DNA from: Azospirillum sp. B510
GTDB taxonomy: Bacteria; Pseudomonadota; Alphaproteobacteria; Azospirillales; Azospirillaceae
Reading direction: 5' to 3'
DNA length: 64,000 nt
Assembly (NCBI RefSeq): GCF_000010725.1
Contig: NC_013857.1
Coordinates: 310,001 to 374,000, forward strand
In this document: positions 11,855 through 21,212 of the stretch, piece by piece
Layout: each line of letters opens with the position of its first letter
Numbering within the stretch: the first letter of the stretch is position 1
Position numbers and translations under genes: made by a program
The notes under the pieces: generated by a model
What the model was told of the DNA's origin: nothing
The model's input: the letters and a program-made list of their open reading frames with translations, nothing else
The model's database searches: none

Positions 11855-12115
11855 GGCGACCGTCTCCTCCGCGTGTTCTTGTCTGTCCTCTTGAATCAAG
11901 TGAAAACGATTACAGTGCGTCTGTCAACGCTTGTTGCATTGCAACATAACGGTTTTTCTTGATGAATCGCTTGTCAGGCACACAAAAATGGGGGATGTTT
12001 CGAGGAAGCGATTGGAAACGTTTTCAGATATGGCCCGTGCCCCGGCCGGGGTCTATCCGGCGCGCCAAGGTCGCCGCCCCGACCGGGGGGCACCCTCCAC
12101 AGGATCGGTCTGGAC
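11855..12115. promoter_or_regulatory. Divergent fruBKA / fruR control region with Cra-like operators
   Basis: On the minus strand a perfect TTGACA (11927-11922) is followed about 17 bp on by a weak -10. Between and over them lies TGAAAACGATTACA (11901-11914), which resembles the Cra/FruR consensus TGAAnCGnTTCA. Closer to the regulator gene, TTGGAAACGTTTTCAG (12012-12027) is a near-perfect palindrome centred on ACGT, typical of LacI-family operators. A weaker half-site TGAATCGCTT is at 11963-11972. The arrangement predicts repression of fruB by the adjacent LacI-family protein, probably with autoregulation. Confidence 0.6.
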
Positions 12116-13129
12116 ATGAGCGTCACGGGAAAAACCGCCAGCATCAAGGACGTGGCCCTGGCCGCCGGCGTGTCGGTCGCCACCGTGTCGCGCGTGCTGA
12201 GCAACGGCCCGGTCAGCGAAGCCCTGCGCAAGCGGGTGGAGGATGCGGTGCGCGCCACCGGCTACCGCCCCAACCTGTCAGCGCGGCGGCTGCGTTCGCA
12301 GCATTCCCAGACCATCGGGCTGGTGGTGTCGGACATCCGCAACCCCTTCTTCACCGCCGTCAGCCGCGCGGTGGAGGATGCGGCCTATCGCGCCGGCATG
12401 CGGGTGATCCTGTGCAACAGCGACGAGAATCCGGAGCGGGAGGAACTGTATCTCCGCCTGATGCAGGAGGAGCGGATCACCGGGCTGATCTTCGCCCCCA
12501 CCCGCGCCACGCTGGACCGGCTGGATGATCTCGACCTTGATTTTCCCGTCGTGCTGATCGACCGCAACGCGCCGACCGGCGGCCATGACGCCGTGGTTCT
12601 GGACAATCCGCGCGCCGCGGCGATGCTGGTGGAGCATTTGCATGCCCAGGGCTATCGCCGGATCGCCGGCCTGTTCGGCAACACCAGCACCACCGGCCAG
12701 GAGCGGCACGAGGGCTACCGCGCCGCCATGGCCGCGCATGGCCTGGCCCCGGCGGCCCGTTTCGTCGCTCCCTATGCCGACGCGGCGGAGGAGGCGGTGG
12801 TGGCCTGGATGGCGGAGCCCGACCGTCCGGAAGCCTTCATCGTCAGCAACAGCCTGTTCCTGATGGGGGTGGTGAAGGCGGCCCACCGGCTGAAGCTGTC
12901 GATTCCCGATGGTCTGGCGGTCGCCGGCTTCGACAATGAGCCCTGGACCGAGTTGGTCGGCCCCGGCCTGACCGTGATCGAACAGCCGGTGCAGGACATC
13001 GGCCAATCCGCCATGTCCCTGCTGTTCGAACGGCTGGACGCCCCCGACCGGCCCAGCCGCCGCCTCGTCCTGGGCGGTACCTGCATCGTCCGCGGCTCCA
13101 CCGCCGCGCGGATGGCCGACGCCGGCTGA
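12116..13129 (+). CDS. LacI-family repressor, probable fructose operon regulator
   Basis: 337 residues. The N-terminal helix-turn-helix occupies residues 8-35 (SIKDVALAAGVSVATVSRVL), with the hinge SARRLRS near residue 57. A periplasmic-binding-protein-like sensor domain covers 63-330. Divergent to fruBKA and separated from it by 261 bp with two LacI-type palindromes, it is most likely the local FruR/Cra-type regulator responding to a phosphorylated fructose intermediate. The effector is inferred from context. Assignment to the LacI family is clear, the fructose role likely. Confidence 0.88.
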   Translation: MSVTGKTASIKDVALAAGVSVATVSRVLSNGPVSEALRKRVEDAVRATGYRPNLSARRLRSQHSQTIGLVVSDIRNPFFTAVSRAVEDAAYRAGMRVILCNSDENPEREELYLRLMQEERITGLIFAPTRATLDRLDDLDLDFPVVLIDRNAPTGGHDAVVLDNPRAAAMLVEHLHAQGYRRIAGLFGNTSTTGQERHEGYRAAMAAHGLAPAARFVAPYADAAEEAVVAWMAEPDRPEAFIVSNSLFLMGVVKAAHRLKLSIPDGLAVAGFDNEPWTELVGPGLTVIEQPVQDIGQSAMSLLFERLDAPDRPSRRLVLGGTCIVRGSTAARMADAG

Positions 13130-13621
13130 CTGGCCCGCTGATAATCCCGGTCGCCGGGGCGCAAGGGCCCTCCTCCTTACCCCTCCGTGTGTGAGCGTTC
13201 AGGCAACGGATTAATCCCGATGCCGGACCATGGACGACACCGATAACCGACACCCGAAAGTTACGCTAGATTCCCCGATTCCTGGCCCCGGACGTTTAAG
13301 CGAAGCCACTCTCCCGGTGTGCGGGAAGAACAGTTCCGAAAGCGGCGTTGACCATCGTCCGGCACCCAACTACCGTCCGGTTTGCAGTGCACAACAAAAA
13401 TGATCGGCGCTGACAACAAATTGCGGCTTTTCTTGATAATTACTGGTCAGGGATATTCCTGAGATTTTCGTTTTGTTGGAGCTTCAAACGATTTTTTGGG
13501 CGTGATCCTGCGTCCAACGGCCGATTCAAGATCGAGTTGACCGGAAATCGAAGAATCGACCGACAATTCGGGGAGCCACGCATGCCCACGCTTCACGGAT
13601 GCCAACGGGGGTGACGGCGCC
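13130..13621. other. 492-bp intergenic region upstream of the exopolysaccharide locus
   Basis: No convincing coding frame. The right half (13380-13510) is more AT-rich than its surroundings. It contains a 16-nt imperfect palindrome, TCAGGGATATTCCTGA, at 13447-13462, about 160 bp before the flippase start. It probably holds the promoter of the exopolysaccharide genes. No terminator with a T-run was recognised after the LacI gene. Confidence 0.4.
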
Positions 13622-14986
13622 ATGCTGAAAGATCTGACCGGACGGACCGCCTTGGTGACCAAGGCTGACGGCTTCGCGCGGAACGGCGTGACGACGGTGC
13701 TGGTTACCGCCGCCACGATGGCGCTCGGGCTTGTGACCGGGGTCCTCGTCGCCCGCACCATCGGTCCGGAAGGACGGGGGGCGCTGACCGCCGTCCTCAC
13801 CACCGTCCAGCTGCTCGGCTGGCTGTTCGGGATGGGCTGCGGCAAGGCGGTCACCTATGCGCTGTCGCGGGATCCGGCGGCGGGCGGACGGCTGTTGAGC
13901 ACATGGGCATTGATGCTGCTGCCGCTGGCGGCGCTGGCGATCGGCACCGGGTCTCTGCTGTTGCCGCTGCTGCTGGCGGCGCAACCGCCGGAGACGCTGG
14001 AACTGGCGCGGCTCTATCTTCCGATGATCGCCATGGCCCTGCTGTCGGAACTGATGCTCGGACTGATCCTGGGCGACCAGGATTTCCGCAGCTTCAACGC
14101 GCTCAACTTCCTGCAACCAGCCGGTGTCGCCGTCGCCTATGCCGCGCTGTGGGTCGCCGGCCATTTCACGGTGGAGTCCGCCGTCATCATCCAGGCGGCG
14201 ATGAGCACGCTGGTGCTGGTGCTGGCGACCGTTCTGCTGGTCGGCCGTCACGGCATCGGCCGGCCCGACCCGGTGCTCGCCCGGAAAACCGTCTGGTACG
14301 CCTTGCGCACCCATGGCGACGTGGTTGGCGGCGTCATCACCCAACGGCTGGATCTGCTCGTCATCCCCGCCTTTCTCCCGGCGGCCCAGGTCGGGCTCTA
14401 TGCGCTCGCGACCAGCCTGTCCTGGGTGATCGTCAGCCTGTCCAGCGCGCTCGCCACCGTGGTGATGCCGGCCGCCACCCGGCGGGGCCGCTCGGGGCGC
14501 GAGCTCGTGCTGAACAGTTTGCAGGCCACCTTCGCCATCGGCGGCCTGCTCGGCGGCGGCCTGTTCGTCTTCGCCGACATCGCCATTCGCCTGGTCTATG
14601 GCCCGTCCTTCGCCGACAGCGCGCTGCCGTTGCGGCTGCTGCTGCCGGGTGCGGTCCTGTATGCGGCCGCGTCGATCCTGCTGAATGGGCTGTACGCGGA
14701 GAACCGGCCCTTCACCGCCACCCTGGCCAATCTTCTGGGAATGGTGGTCACGCTGGGCGGCCTGCTGCTGTTCCTGCGCAGCGGCGGCATCCTGGCCGCG
14801 GCCATCGTCTCGACGGTGGCCTACACGCTGGTTTTCGCCACCGCGGCGACGCTGTACCGCCATGCGACCGGGTTGCCCTGGCGCGTCTTCCTGCCCGACC
14901 CGGCGATGCTGACGACCCTGCTGCGTCGCCTGCTTGAAAAGCCGTCCGCGGTCGCCGCCGCTCCGGCCGGCCCGGTGGGCGAATGA
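13622..14986 (+). CDS. Polysaccharide flippase (Wzx-like, MOP superfamily)
   Basis: 454 residues, largely hydrophobic, with about 12 predicted membrane segments separated by short arginine-containing loops, as in polysaccharide biosynthesis/MOP proteins. The first helix pair (NGVTTVLVTAATMALGLVTG, then VLVARTIGPEGRG) has the typical RxxGPxGRG segment of this family. The predicted role is to flip undecaprenyl-linked repeat units across the inner membrane. It is the first gene of the locus and precedes the Wzc-like co-polymerase. The substrate cannot be read from sequence. Confidence 0.85.
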   Translation: MLKDLTGRTALVTKADGFARNGVTTVLVTAATMALGLVTGVLVARTIGPEGRGALTAVLTTVQLLGWLFGMGCGKAVTYALSRDPAAGGRLLSTWALMLLPLAALAIGTGSLLLPLLLAAQPPETLELARLYLPMIAMALLSELMLGLILGDQDFRSFNALNFLQPAGVAVAYAALWVAGHFTVESAVIIQAAMSTLVLVLATVLLVGRHGIGRPDPVLARKTVWYALRTHGDVVGGVITQRLDLLVIPAFLPAAQVGLYALATSLSWVIVSLSSALATVVMPAATRRGRSGRELVLNSLQATFAIGGLLGGGLFVFADIAIRLVYGPSFADSALPLRLLLPGAVLYAAASILLNGLYAENRPFTATLANLLGMVVTLGGLLLFLRSGGILAAAIVSTVAYTLVFATAATLYRHATGLPWRVFLPDPAMLTTLLRRLLEKPSAVAAAPAGPVGE

Positions 14987-15202
14987 CCGCCCCCCAGGAA
15001 GAACCTCAGACACCGGGGAAAGCGCGGACATGTGGACCAAGGCCGTCTTCGCGACCGCGCAACCCGCGCTGATCGGCGGCGCACCGGTTCCGCAGTCGCT
15101 CCCACCCGCCCGCCAACCCACCCGCGACCCGGCGGAGGTCGCCTGATCCACGCTGCCCGGCAATACCGCGCATCGTTCGCCCGAGAGGAAGGAGTTCAGC
15201 CC
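14987..15202. other. Flippase-wzc intergenic region
   Basis: 216 bp without a supported gene. A 38-codon frame (ATG 15030 to stop 15146) has a GGGGAAAG about 10 bases upstream, but no recognisable features and no signal beyond chance. The wzc-like gene has its own GAGAGGAAGGAG ribosome site at the end of this stretch. Confidence 0.4.
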
Positions 15203-17521
15203 ATGGACACACCGGAACACCGATTGCCGTCAGGCTCGGCCGGTTTCCCCGCCGGCTTCATCGCCCCGCCGGTCGGAATGGGCGCCGACAAGGTCGATGT
15301 CGGCCGGCTGGTCCAGATGCTCTGGCGCCGGAAATGGCTGATCCTCGGATTGACCGCACTGCTGTGGCTGCCGGCGCTGCTTCTGATCAACGCCATGACG
15401 CCGCTCTACAGCGCCTCCACTGTCGTGGTGATCGACCCGCACCCGAACCGCGTCATCAATATCCCCTCCGTGTCCGAACCGATGGGGATCTATCTCGACA
15501 CCGTCAACACCGAGGTGGAGATCCTGCGCTCCCGCGATCTCGCCCGCCGTGTGGTGGAGATGCTGAACCTGGGGCAGGAGCCGGAATATGCCGCCCCCAC
15601 CGGCAAGCCCGGCCTGCTGACGTCATGGCTGGAGGAAGGCCGCGCCCTGCTGACGGAGGGAGCGGCGATGCTGCCAGCACCGCTGGCCGCCCAGGTGACG
15701 CCACCGCCACGTCCGGCGGGCGGCACCACCCAGGAGATGGAAAGCGCCCGCCTGATCGACGCCTTCCAGAAGACCCTGCGCATCAGCCCCGGCGTGCAAT
15801 CGCGGGCGATCCGTATCACGGTCGATGCCAAGGACCCGCAGCTCGCCGCCCGCGCCGCCAACGCGGTCGCCGACGCCTACATCGCCATCCAGGTGGAGGC
15901 GAAGCGGACCGCCACACAGAACGCCAGCGAATGGCTGCAAAGCCGCCTCGACGAGTTGCGCCAGGACATGACCGTCACCGGCCGCGCCGCGGTCGAGGCG
16001 ATGCGGTCGGAGACCGGTATGGTCAAGGGCCGCGACGCCCCGCTGGTGAACGAGGAGATGTCGGCCCTCAACGCCCAGCTGGCGGAGGCGCGCACCGCCC
16101 AGGCCAACGCCCAGGCCCGGCTGCGTCAGCTCCAGTCGGTCCGGCCCGGCAATCCGGAATCCCTGACCGGCACCGACATCGGCGGCGATCCGCTGATCAC
16201 CGGCCTGCGCCAGCGTCAGGCGGCGTTGAACGCCCAGCTGGCCGAACTGCGCGCCCAGTATGGCGACCGCCACCCGGCGCTGAACCGGCCCACCGCCGAA
16301 TTGCGCGAACTGAACGCCACCCTCGCCACCGAGCTGGACCGCTTGGTCCGCAGCTTGCGGGGCGAGGTGGAACAGCAGGTCGCCAAGATCCAGGATCTGT
16401 CGCGCCGGCTGGAGGCGCTGCGCACCGAAACCTTCGATACCCTGCAAGCCGACGTCCGGCTGCGCGATCTTCAACGCCAGGCGGACGCCTCCGACGACAA
16501 TTACCGCCGCGCCGTCAGCCGCCTGAAGGAGACCCAGGTGCTGCAAGCGATGGAGATGGCGCCGGACGTGCGCATCGTCTCGGCCGCCGCCGTTCCAACC
16601 GGACCGGTCGGGCCGGGCAAGACGGTGATGGCCGGACTGGCCGCCGTCGTCTGCGGTGCCATCGCCACCGGCGTCGCCCTGCTGCGGAGCATGCGCCAGC
16701 GCGGCGTCCACAGCTCCCATCAAGTGGAGGCGCTGCTTGGCCTGCCGGCGGTCGGCATCGTACCGCTGCTGGGCCGGGCCAGGCGCTCCACCGGTGGCGA
16801 CGCCACCCGCGATCCCTATTCCGACACCGGCGGCGGTGATTTCGCCGAGGGGGTCTGGCGGCTCTGCGCCCGGCTCCATCTGGTCCGCGCCGGGGCCCAA
16901 TCCGCCACCGTCAAGGGCGGCGAGGTGGTGATGCTGACCTCCTCCGTCGCGGGCGAGGGCAAGACGACCCTGGCGGTGGCGTTGTCCGCCTTCCTGGCCG
17001 ATACCGGCCGCCGGGTCGTCATCGTCGATTGCGACACCCGCCGCCCGGCCGTGCACCGGTTTCTGGGTGGCGGCGGCCCGCCCAAGGGGCTGACCGATCT
17101 GCTGGAAGGCGACGCGACGCTGGATCAGGTGGTGCATGTCGACGAGCGCCGCCGGGTGGCCGTGATCGCCGCCGGCCGGCCGGTCGACCGGCCGCAGATC
17201 CTGCTCGGCTCGAAGGGCATGCTGTCGCTGCTGGTGGAGCTTGCCGAACGCTACGACGTCGTCGTCCTCGACACGCCGCCTGTGCTGTCGGTTTCGGATG
17301 CGCTGATCCTGGCGCCGCTGGCCGACCGGATCCTCTATGTCGTGCGCTGGGCACGCACCGCCTCCAGCCTGGCCAACGCCGGCATCAAGCAGGTGCGGCA
17401 GGTCGGCGGCCGGATCGGCGGGGCGGTGCTGTCGATGGTCAACGCCCGTGATCACGCGAACCTCGAATATGGCGTCCGCCCGACCGGCGGCCGCTCCTAC
17501 CGTCTGCGCCGCATCGCCTGA
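15203..17521 (+). CDS. Polysaccharide co-polymerase with BY-kinase domain (Wzc/ExoP-like)
   Basis: 772 residues. ATG 15203 has a strong ribosome site and places a Wzz domain at the N-terminus; longer frames upstream are rejected. Order: Wzz chain-length domain with TM1 at about 44-64, a long periplasmic coiled coil (about 270-450), and TM2 near 474-494. A cytoplasmic bacterial tyrosine kinase domain follows, with Walker A SSVAGEGKTT (about 578-588), Walker A' VIVDCDTRRP (about 606) and Walker B VVVLDTPP (about 686). It controls polymer length and export. The C-terminal tail has only two tyrosines (756, 766), fewer than the cluster usual in Wzc. No outer-membrane Wza partner is in the window. 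Confidence 0.92.
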   Translation: MDTPEHRLPSGSAGFPAGFIAPPVGMGADKVDVGRLVQMLWRRKWLILGLTALLWLPALLLINAMTPLYSASTVVVIDPHPNRVINIPSVSEPMGIYLDTVNTEVEILRSRDLARRVVEMLNLGQEPEYAAPTGKPGLLTSWLEEGRALLTEGAAMLPAPLAAQVTPPPRPAGGTTQEMESARLIDAFQKTLRISPGVQSRAIRITVDAKDPQLAARAANAVADAYIAIQVEAKRTATQNASEWLQSRLDELRQDMTVTGRAAVEAMRSETGMVKGRDAPLVNEEMSALNAQLAEARTAQANAQARLRQLQSVRPGNPESLTGTDIGGDPLITGLRQRQAALNAQLAELRAQYGDRHPALNRPTAELRELNATLATELDRLVRSLRGEVEQQVAKIQDLSRRLEALRTETFDTLQADVRLRDLQRQADASDDNYRRAVSRLKETQVLQAMEMAPDVRIVSAAAVPTGPVGPGKTVMAGLAAVVCGAIATGVALLRSMRQRGVHSSHQVEALLGLPAVGIVPLLGRARRSTGGDATRDPYSDTGGGDFAEGVWRLCARLHLVRAGAQSATVKGGEVVMLTSSVAGEGKTTLAVALSAFLADTGRRVVIVDCDTRRPAVHRFLGGGGPPKGLTDLLEGDATLDQVVHVDERRRVAVIAAGRPVDRPQILLGSKGMLSLLVELAERYDVVVLDTPPVLSVSDALILAPLADRILYVVRWARTASSLANAGIKQVRQVGGRIGGAVLSMVNARDHANLEYGVRPTGGRSYRLRRIA

Positions 17522-17572
17522 GCCCGGTTCCTGGCTGCAAGCGAGCACCTGTCCCTTCCGGGAGGACCCATC

Positions 17573-18745
17573 ATGAAAGTCGCGATCGTCCATTACTGGC
17601 TCGTCGGGATGCGCGGGGGAGAGAAGGTCATCGAAGCCCTGTGCGAGCTGTATCCGGAGGCCGACATCTTCACCCATGTCTACCGGCCGGAACGCATCTC
17701 CCCCATCATCCGCAGCCATCGGGTCACGACGACCTTCATCGACCGGCTGCCGATGGCGCACCGGATGTATCAGAAATACCTGCCGCTGATGCCGCTGGCG
17801 CTGGAACAGCTCGATCTCAGCGCCTACGACCTCGTCATCAGCAGCGAGTCCGGACCGGCCAAGGGCGTGCTGACGCGGCCCGACGCGCTGCATGTCTGCT
17901 ACTGCCACACGCCGATGCGCTACGTGTGGAGCGGCTATCACGATTACCTGTCCTCGGCGGGTCCGATGGTGCGGCCGCTGATGCCCTATGCCATCCATCG
18001 GCTGCGGCAATGGGATCTGGCCACGGCGGCGCGGGTCGACCGCTTCATCGCCAATTCGCACACGGTGGCGCAGCGCATCTGGCGGGTCTATCGCCGCGAC
18101 GCCACCGTCATCCACCCGCCGGTGGAGACGCGACGCTTCGCCGGCCTAAGCGCGCCCGACGGCGGCGACAGGAGCGGCCACTACCTGTTCGTCAGCCAAC
18201 TGGTCGCCTACAAGCGCGCCGACATCGCCATCGAGGCCTTCAACCGCATGGGCCGCAAGCTGGTCGTCGTCGGCGAGGGCGAGGAGTTCCGGCGGCTGAA
18301 ACAGATGGCCGGGCCGACGGTCGAACTGGTCGGCCATTGCTCCCCGGCCGAGCTGGACCGCCACTATGCCGCCTGCCGGGCGCTGGTCTTCACCGCCAAC
18401 GAGGATTTCGGCATCGTCCCGGTGGAGGCGATGGCCGCCGGACGGCCGGTGATCGCGCTCAACCGCGGCGGCGCCACCGAAACGGTGCGGGACGGCCTGT
18501 CCGGCCTATTCTTCGACCAGCAGACGCCGGAAGCCCTGATCGAGGCGGTGGAGCGGTTCGAGGCGCAGGAACACCGCTTCACCCCGGCCGCCATCCGCGC
18601 CCATGCCGCCCGCTTCGATGGCGACGTCTTCAAGGCACGGCTGCACGAGACCATCGACGGCTGGATGACCGGCGAGGAGGCGTCCCTGGTCCCCGCCCGC
18701 GCTTTTTCCAACGACGCCCGCGGGCGGGAACTGGCCCCGGCATGA
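17573..18745 (+). CDS. Glycosyltransferase family 4
   Basis: 390 residues, GT-B fold. The N-terminal MKVAIVHYWLVGMRGGEKV resembles the mannosyltransferase-like GT4 group used in repeat-unit assembly. Also visible are CYCHTPMRYVW (about 105-115) and, in the C-terminal nucleotide-sugar domain, the E-x7-E motif EDFGIVPVE (about 278). Cytosolic or membrane-associated, it would add a sugar to the lipid-linked repeat unit. It starts 51 bp after the co-polymerase stop with GGGAGGA before the ATG, and its stop overlaps the following GT2 start (ATGA). Donor and acceptor are unknown. Confidence 0.9.
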   Translation: MKVAIVHYWLVGMRGGEKVIEALCELYPEADIFTHVYRPERISPIIRSHRVTTTFIDRLPMAHRMYQKYLPLMPLALEQLDLSAYDLVISSESGPAKGVLTRPDALHVCYCHTPMRYVWSGYHDYLSSAGPMVRPLMPYAIHRLRQWDLATAARVDRFIANSHTVAQRIWRVYRRDATVIHPPVETRRFAGLSAPDGGDRSGHYLFVSQLVAYKRADIAIEAFNRMGRKLVVVGEGEEFRRLKQMAGPTVELVGHCSPAELDRHYAACRALVFTANEDFGIVPVEAMAAGRPVIALNRGGATETVRDGLSGLFFDQQTPEALIEAVERFEAQEHRFTPAAIRAHAARFDGDVFKARLHETIDGWMTGEEASLVPARAFSNDARGRELAPA

Positions 18746-19710
18746 GCGACGCAACCCCTTCCCCCTCCCCGTCCCGGCTCGGCGTCAGCGTCATCGTTCC
18801 GACCTACCGCCGGCCGGACCGGCTGGCCGGTTGCCTGGACGGGCTGCGCCGCCAGACGCTGGCGCCGGTCGAGGTGATCGTCACCGTCCGCGACACCGAT
18901 CCGGCCTCCGCCGAAGTCGCCGGCCGTTATGTTCCCGCCCTGCCGATCCGGATCGTCGGCATCGAGGTGCCGGGAGTGGTTGCCGCCATCAACCGCGGCA
19001 TGGACCATGCCCACGGCGACATCATCGCCATCACCGACGACGACGCCGTCCCCCATCCCGACTGGATCGAGCGGATCGAGGCCTGGTATCGCACCGATCC
19101 CCGCATCGGCGGCGTCGGCGGCCGCGACCATGTCTATCACGACGGCGTGCCTGAGACCGGGGAGGCGGATGTCGTCGGCCGGCTGCAATGGTTCGGCCGC
19201 GTCATCGGCAACCATCATCTGGGCACCGGCCCCGCCCGGGACGTGGACGTGCTGAAGGGCGTCAACTGGAGCTTCCGTGGGGCGGCCATCGCGGGCCGGC
19301 GGCTGAACACCCGGCTGCGCGGCAGCGGCGCCCAGGTCCACAACGAGGTCGATTTCTGCCTGCGCATTTCCCGTGAAGGCTGGCGGCTGGTCTATGACCC
19401 GCTGGTGGCGGTCGATCACTTCCCGGCCGTCCGCTTCGACATCGACCAGCGCGGCTCCGACCATTTCCATCCGCTGGCGCAGGAGAACGCGACCTTCAAC
19501 GACACGCTGGCGCTGATGGGGCATTTCGGGCCGTTCAACCGCGCCGTCTTCGCCGCCTGGGCCATGCTGGTGGGAACCGGCGAGTTTCCGGGATTGGCGC
19601 AATGGGCGCGGCTGGCGCTGCGCGGCGACCGCCATGCCGGGGCGAAGCTGCGCGCCACGCTGCGCGGCCGGCTGGCCGGCATGCGCGACTGGCGGGAGAC
19701 GCCGGCATGA
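18742..19710 (+). CDS. Glycosyltransferase family 2
   Basis: 322 residues; the ATG overlaps the preceding stop as ATGA. GT-A fold: VSVIVPTYRRPDRLAGCLDG at the N-terminus and the metal-binding DDD in AITDDDAVPHPDW near residue 100. A conserved GVNWSFRG appears near 177, with an ED-like acceptor region after it (NEVDFCLRISREGW). No membrane helices are evident apart from one weakly hydrophobic stretch near 265-285. It probably transfers one sugar in repeat-unit synthesis. The longer frame opening at 17641 is a shadow of the GT4 gene. Confidence 0.9.
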   Translation: MSDATPSPSPSRLGVSVIVPTYRRPDRLAGCLDGLRRQTLAPVEVIVTVRDTDPASAEVAGRYVPALPIRIVGIEVPGVVAAINRGMDHAHGDIIAITDDDAVPHPDWIERIEAWYRTDPRIGGVGGRDHVYHDGVPETGEADVVGRLQWFGRVIGNHHLGTGPARDVDVLKGVNWSFRGAAIAGRRLNTRLRGSGAQVHNEVDFCLRISREGWRLVYDPLVAVDHFPAVRFDIDQRGSDHFHPLAQENATFNDTLALMGHFGPFNRAVFAAWAMLVGTGEFPGLAQWARLALRGDRHAGAKLRATLRGRLAGMRDWRETPA

Positions 19711-21212
19711 CCCTCGCCGCCAACCTCGCCAACGGCCTCGCCGCCACCGGTCCGGAGCGGAGCCATCACGGCCTGCCGTCGCTCGGCCGGCTGGCGGCGC
19801 CGGTCTTCTGGTTCCTGGTGGCGATGCCGGTGCTGATGGGCAAGGCCGGCCTGCTGGAAATCATCTTCCCGGTCGGGGCGCTGGCCGTCGGCGCGCTGAC
19901 GGTGACGCGCGATCCCGCCCGCTTCGCCGCCTTCACCTGGTGGCTGTGGTTCCTCACGCCGGAAGTCCGCCGGCTGGTCGATTACCAGGCCGGCTGGAGC
20001 GTCATCAGCCCGGTCATGGTGACACCCTTCGCCGTCGGCGCCATGAGCTGGCTGGTGATAGCGCACCATCTGCCGATGCTGCGCTACCGCGCCTATTTCG
20101 GTTTCGTGCCGGTGATGCTGGGCATCCTCTACGCCTATCTCAACGGCATCACCCAGGCCGGCGCGGCGGCGGCGACCTTCGCCCTGCTGAACTGGCTGGT
20201 GCCGGTGACGCTGGGGCTCTATGTCGCCCTGCACTGGCCGCTCTATCCGCGGATGCGCGACGCGGTGCTGCGCGCCTTCGTGCTGGGGCTGACGCTGGTC
20301 GGCGGCTATGGCCTGATCCAGTATTTCGTGATGCCGGCCTGGGACGCGCGCTGGCTGATCAATGTCGGCATGACCAACCAGGGCATGCCGCTGCCGATGC
20401 AGGTGCGGGTCTTCAGCACGTTGAACTCCTCCGGCCCGCTCGCCTTCCTGCTGGTGACCGGGCTGGTCCTGCTGCCGACGGCGCGCGGCGTCCTGGTCCC
20501 GCTCGCCGGCGCGTTGGCGCTGGGATCGCTGCTGCTCAGCCTCGTGCGGGCGGCGTGGCTGGCCGGGCTGTTCGCCTTCGGCTGGCTGCTGCTGACCATG
20601 CCCGGCCGGCATCGTCTGCGGCTGATCGCGGTCGGTCTCACGCTGGCGCTGTGCTCCCTGCCGCTTTTGAGCGTGCCGATGATCGGTCAGGCCATCGCCT
20701 CGCGTTTCGACTCGCTGAATTCGATGGAGAACGACCGCAGCTATCAGGAGCGGCAAGAGTTCTACGACCGCTTCCTGATCCAGGCGCTGACCGAGGTGCG
20801 CGGCGCCGGGCTCGGCACCATCGACACCGCGACCAAGCTGACCAACGAGGACGGACAGCTTGGCGCGATGGCCTTCTTCGACAGCGGCCTGCTGCGCGTG
20901 CCCTATGAGCTGGGCTGGCCCGGCACCCTCGGCTATGTCGCGGGCATCATCGCGCTGACCGTGGGCATGCTGCGCCGGGGCGGCGCCCCGCCCGACCCGT
21001 TCGCCCGCTGCGCCGAAGCGGCGGCGCTGACGATCCTCGGCTGCATGGTGTTCGAACACACGCTGGTGAAGGTCACCGGCGTCGGCTTCTGGTTCTTCCT
21101 GGGGATGGCGATGGCGGCGAAGAATCATGGGCTCGCCGGCCGGCGGAACGCCTTGCCCTCCACTCCCACATCCCCCCATTTCCGAGAGGACAAGCGATGG
21201 ACGGAAGCCTGA
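19707..21212 (+). CDS. O-antigen ligase/polymerase-like membrane protein (Wzy-like)
   Basis: 501 residues from an ATG overlapping the GT2 stop (ATGA). There are about 11-12 hydrophobic segments. A long loop after residue 325 (FDSLNSMENDRSYQERQEFY) contains the RxxxYxER-like pattern found in Wzy/WaaL family periplasmic loops. In this locus the most likely role is polymerising flipped repeat units in the inner membrane. Wzy proteins are too divergent to name a linkage. Its 3' end overlaps the following GT4 gene by 16 bp. Confidence 0.82.
   Translation: MTLAANLANGLAATGPERSHHGLPSLGRLAAPVFWFLVAMPVLMGKAGLLEIIFPVGALAVGALTVTRDPARFAAFTWWLWFLTPEVRRLVDYQAGWSVISPVMVTPFAVGAMSWLVIAHHLPMLRYRAYFGFVPVMLGILYAYLNGITQAGAAAATFALLNWLVPVTLGLYVALHWPLYPRMRDAVLRAFVLGLTLVGGYGLIQYFVMPAWDARWLINVGMTNQGMPLPMQVRVFSTLNSSGPLAFLLVTGLVLLPTARGVLVPLAGALALGSLLLSLVRAAWLAGLFAFGWLLLTMPGRHRLRLIAVGLTLALCSLPLLSVPMIGQAIASRFDSLNSMENDRSYQERQEFYDRFLIQALTEVRGAGLGTIDTATKLTNEDGQLGAMAFFDSGLLRVPYELGWPGTLGYVAGIIALTVGMLRRGGAPPDPFARCAEAAALTILGCMVFEHTLVKVTGVGFWFFLGMAMAAKNHGLAGRRNALPSTPTSPHFREDKRWTEA

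Noticed and set aside
15030..15146. 38-codon frame between the flippase and wzc genes
   Set aside because: Too short and without features; the upstream GGGGAAAG could be chance in this composition.
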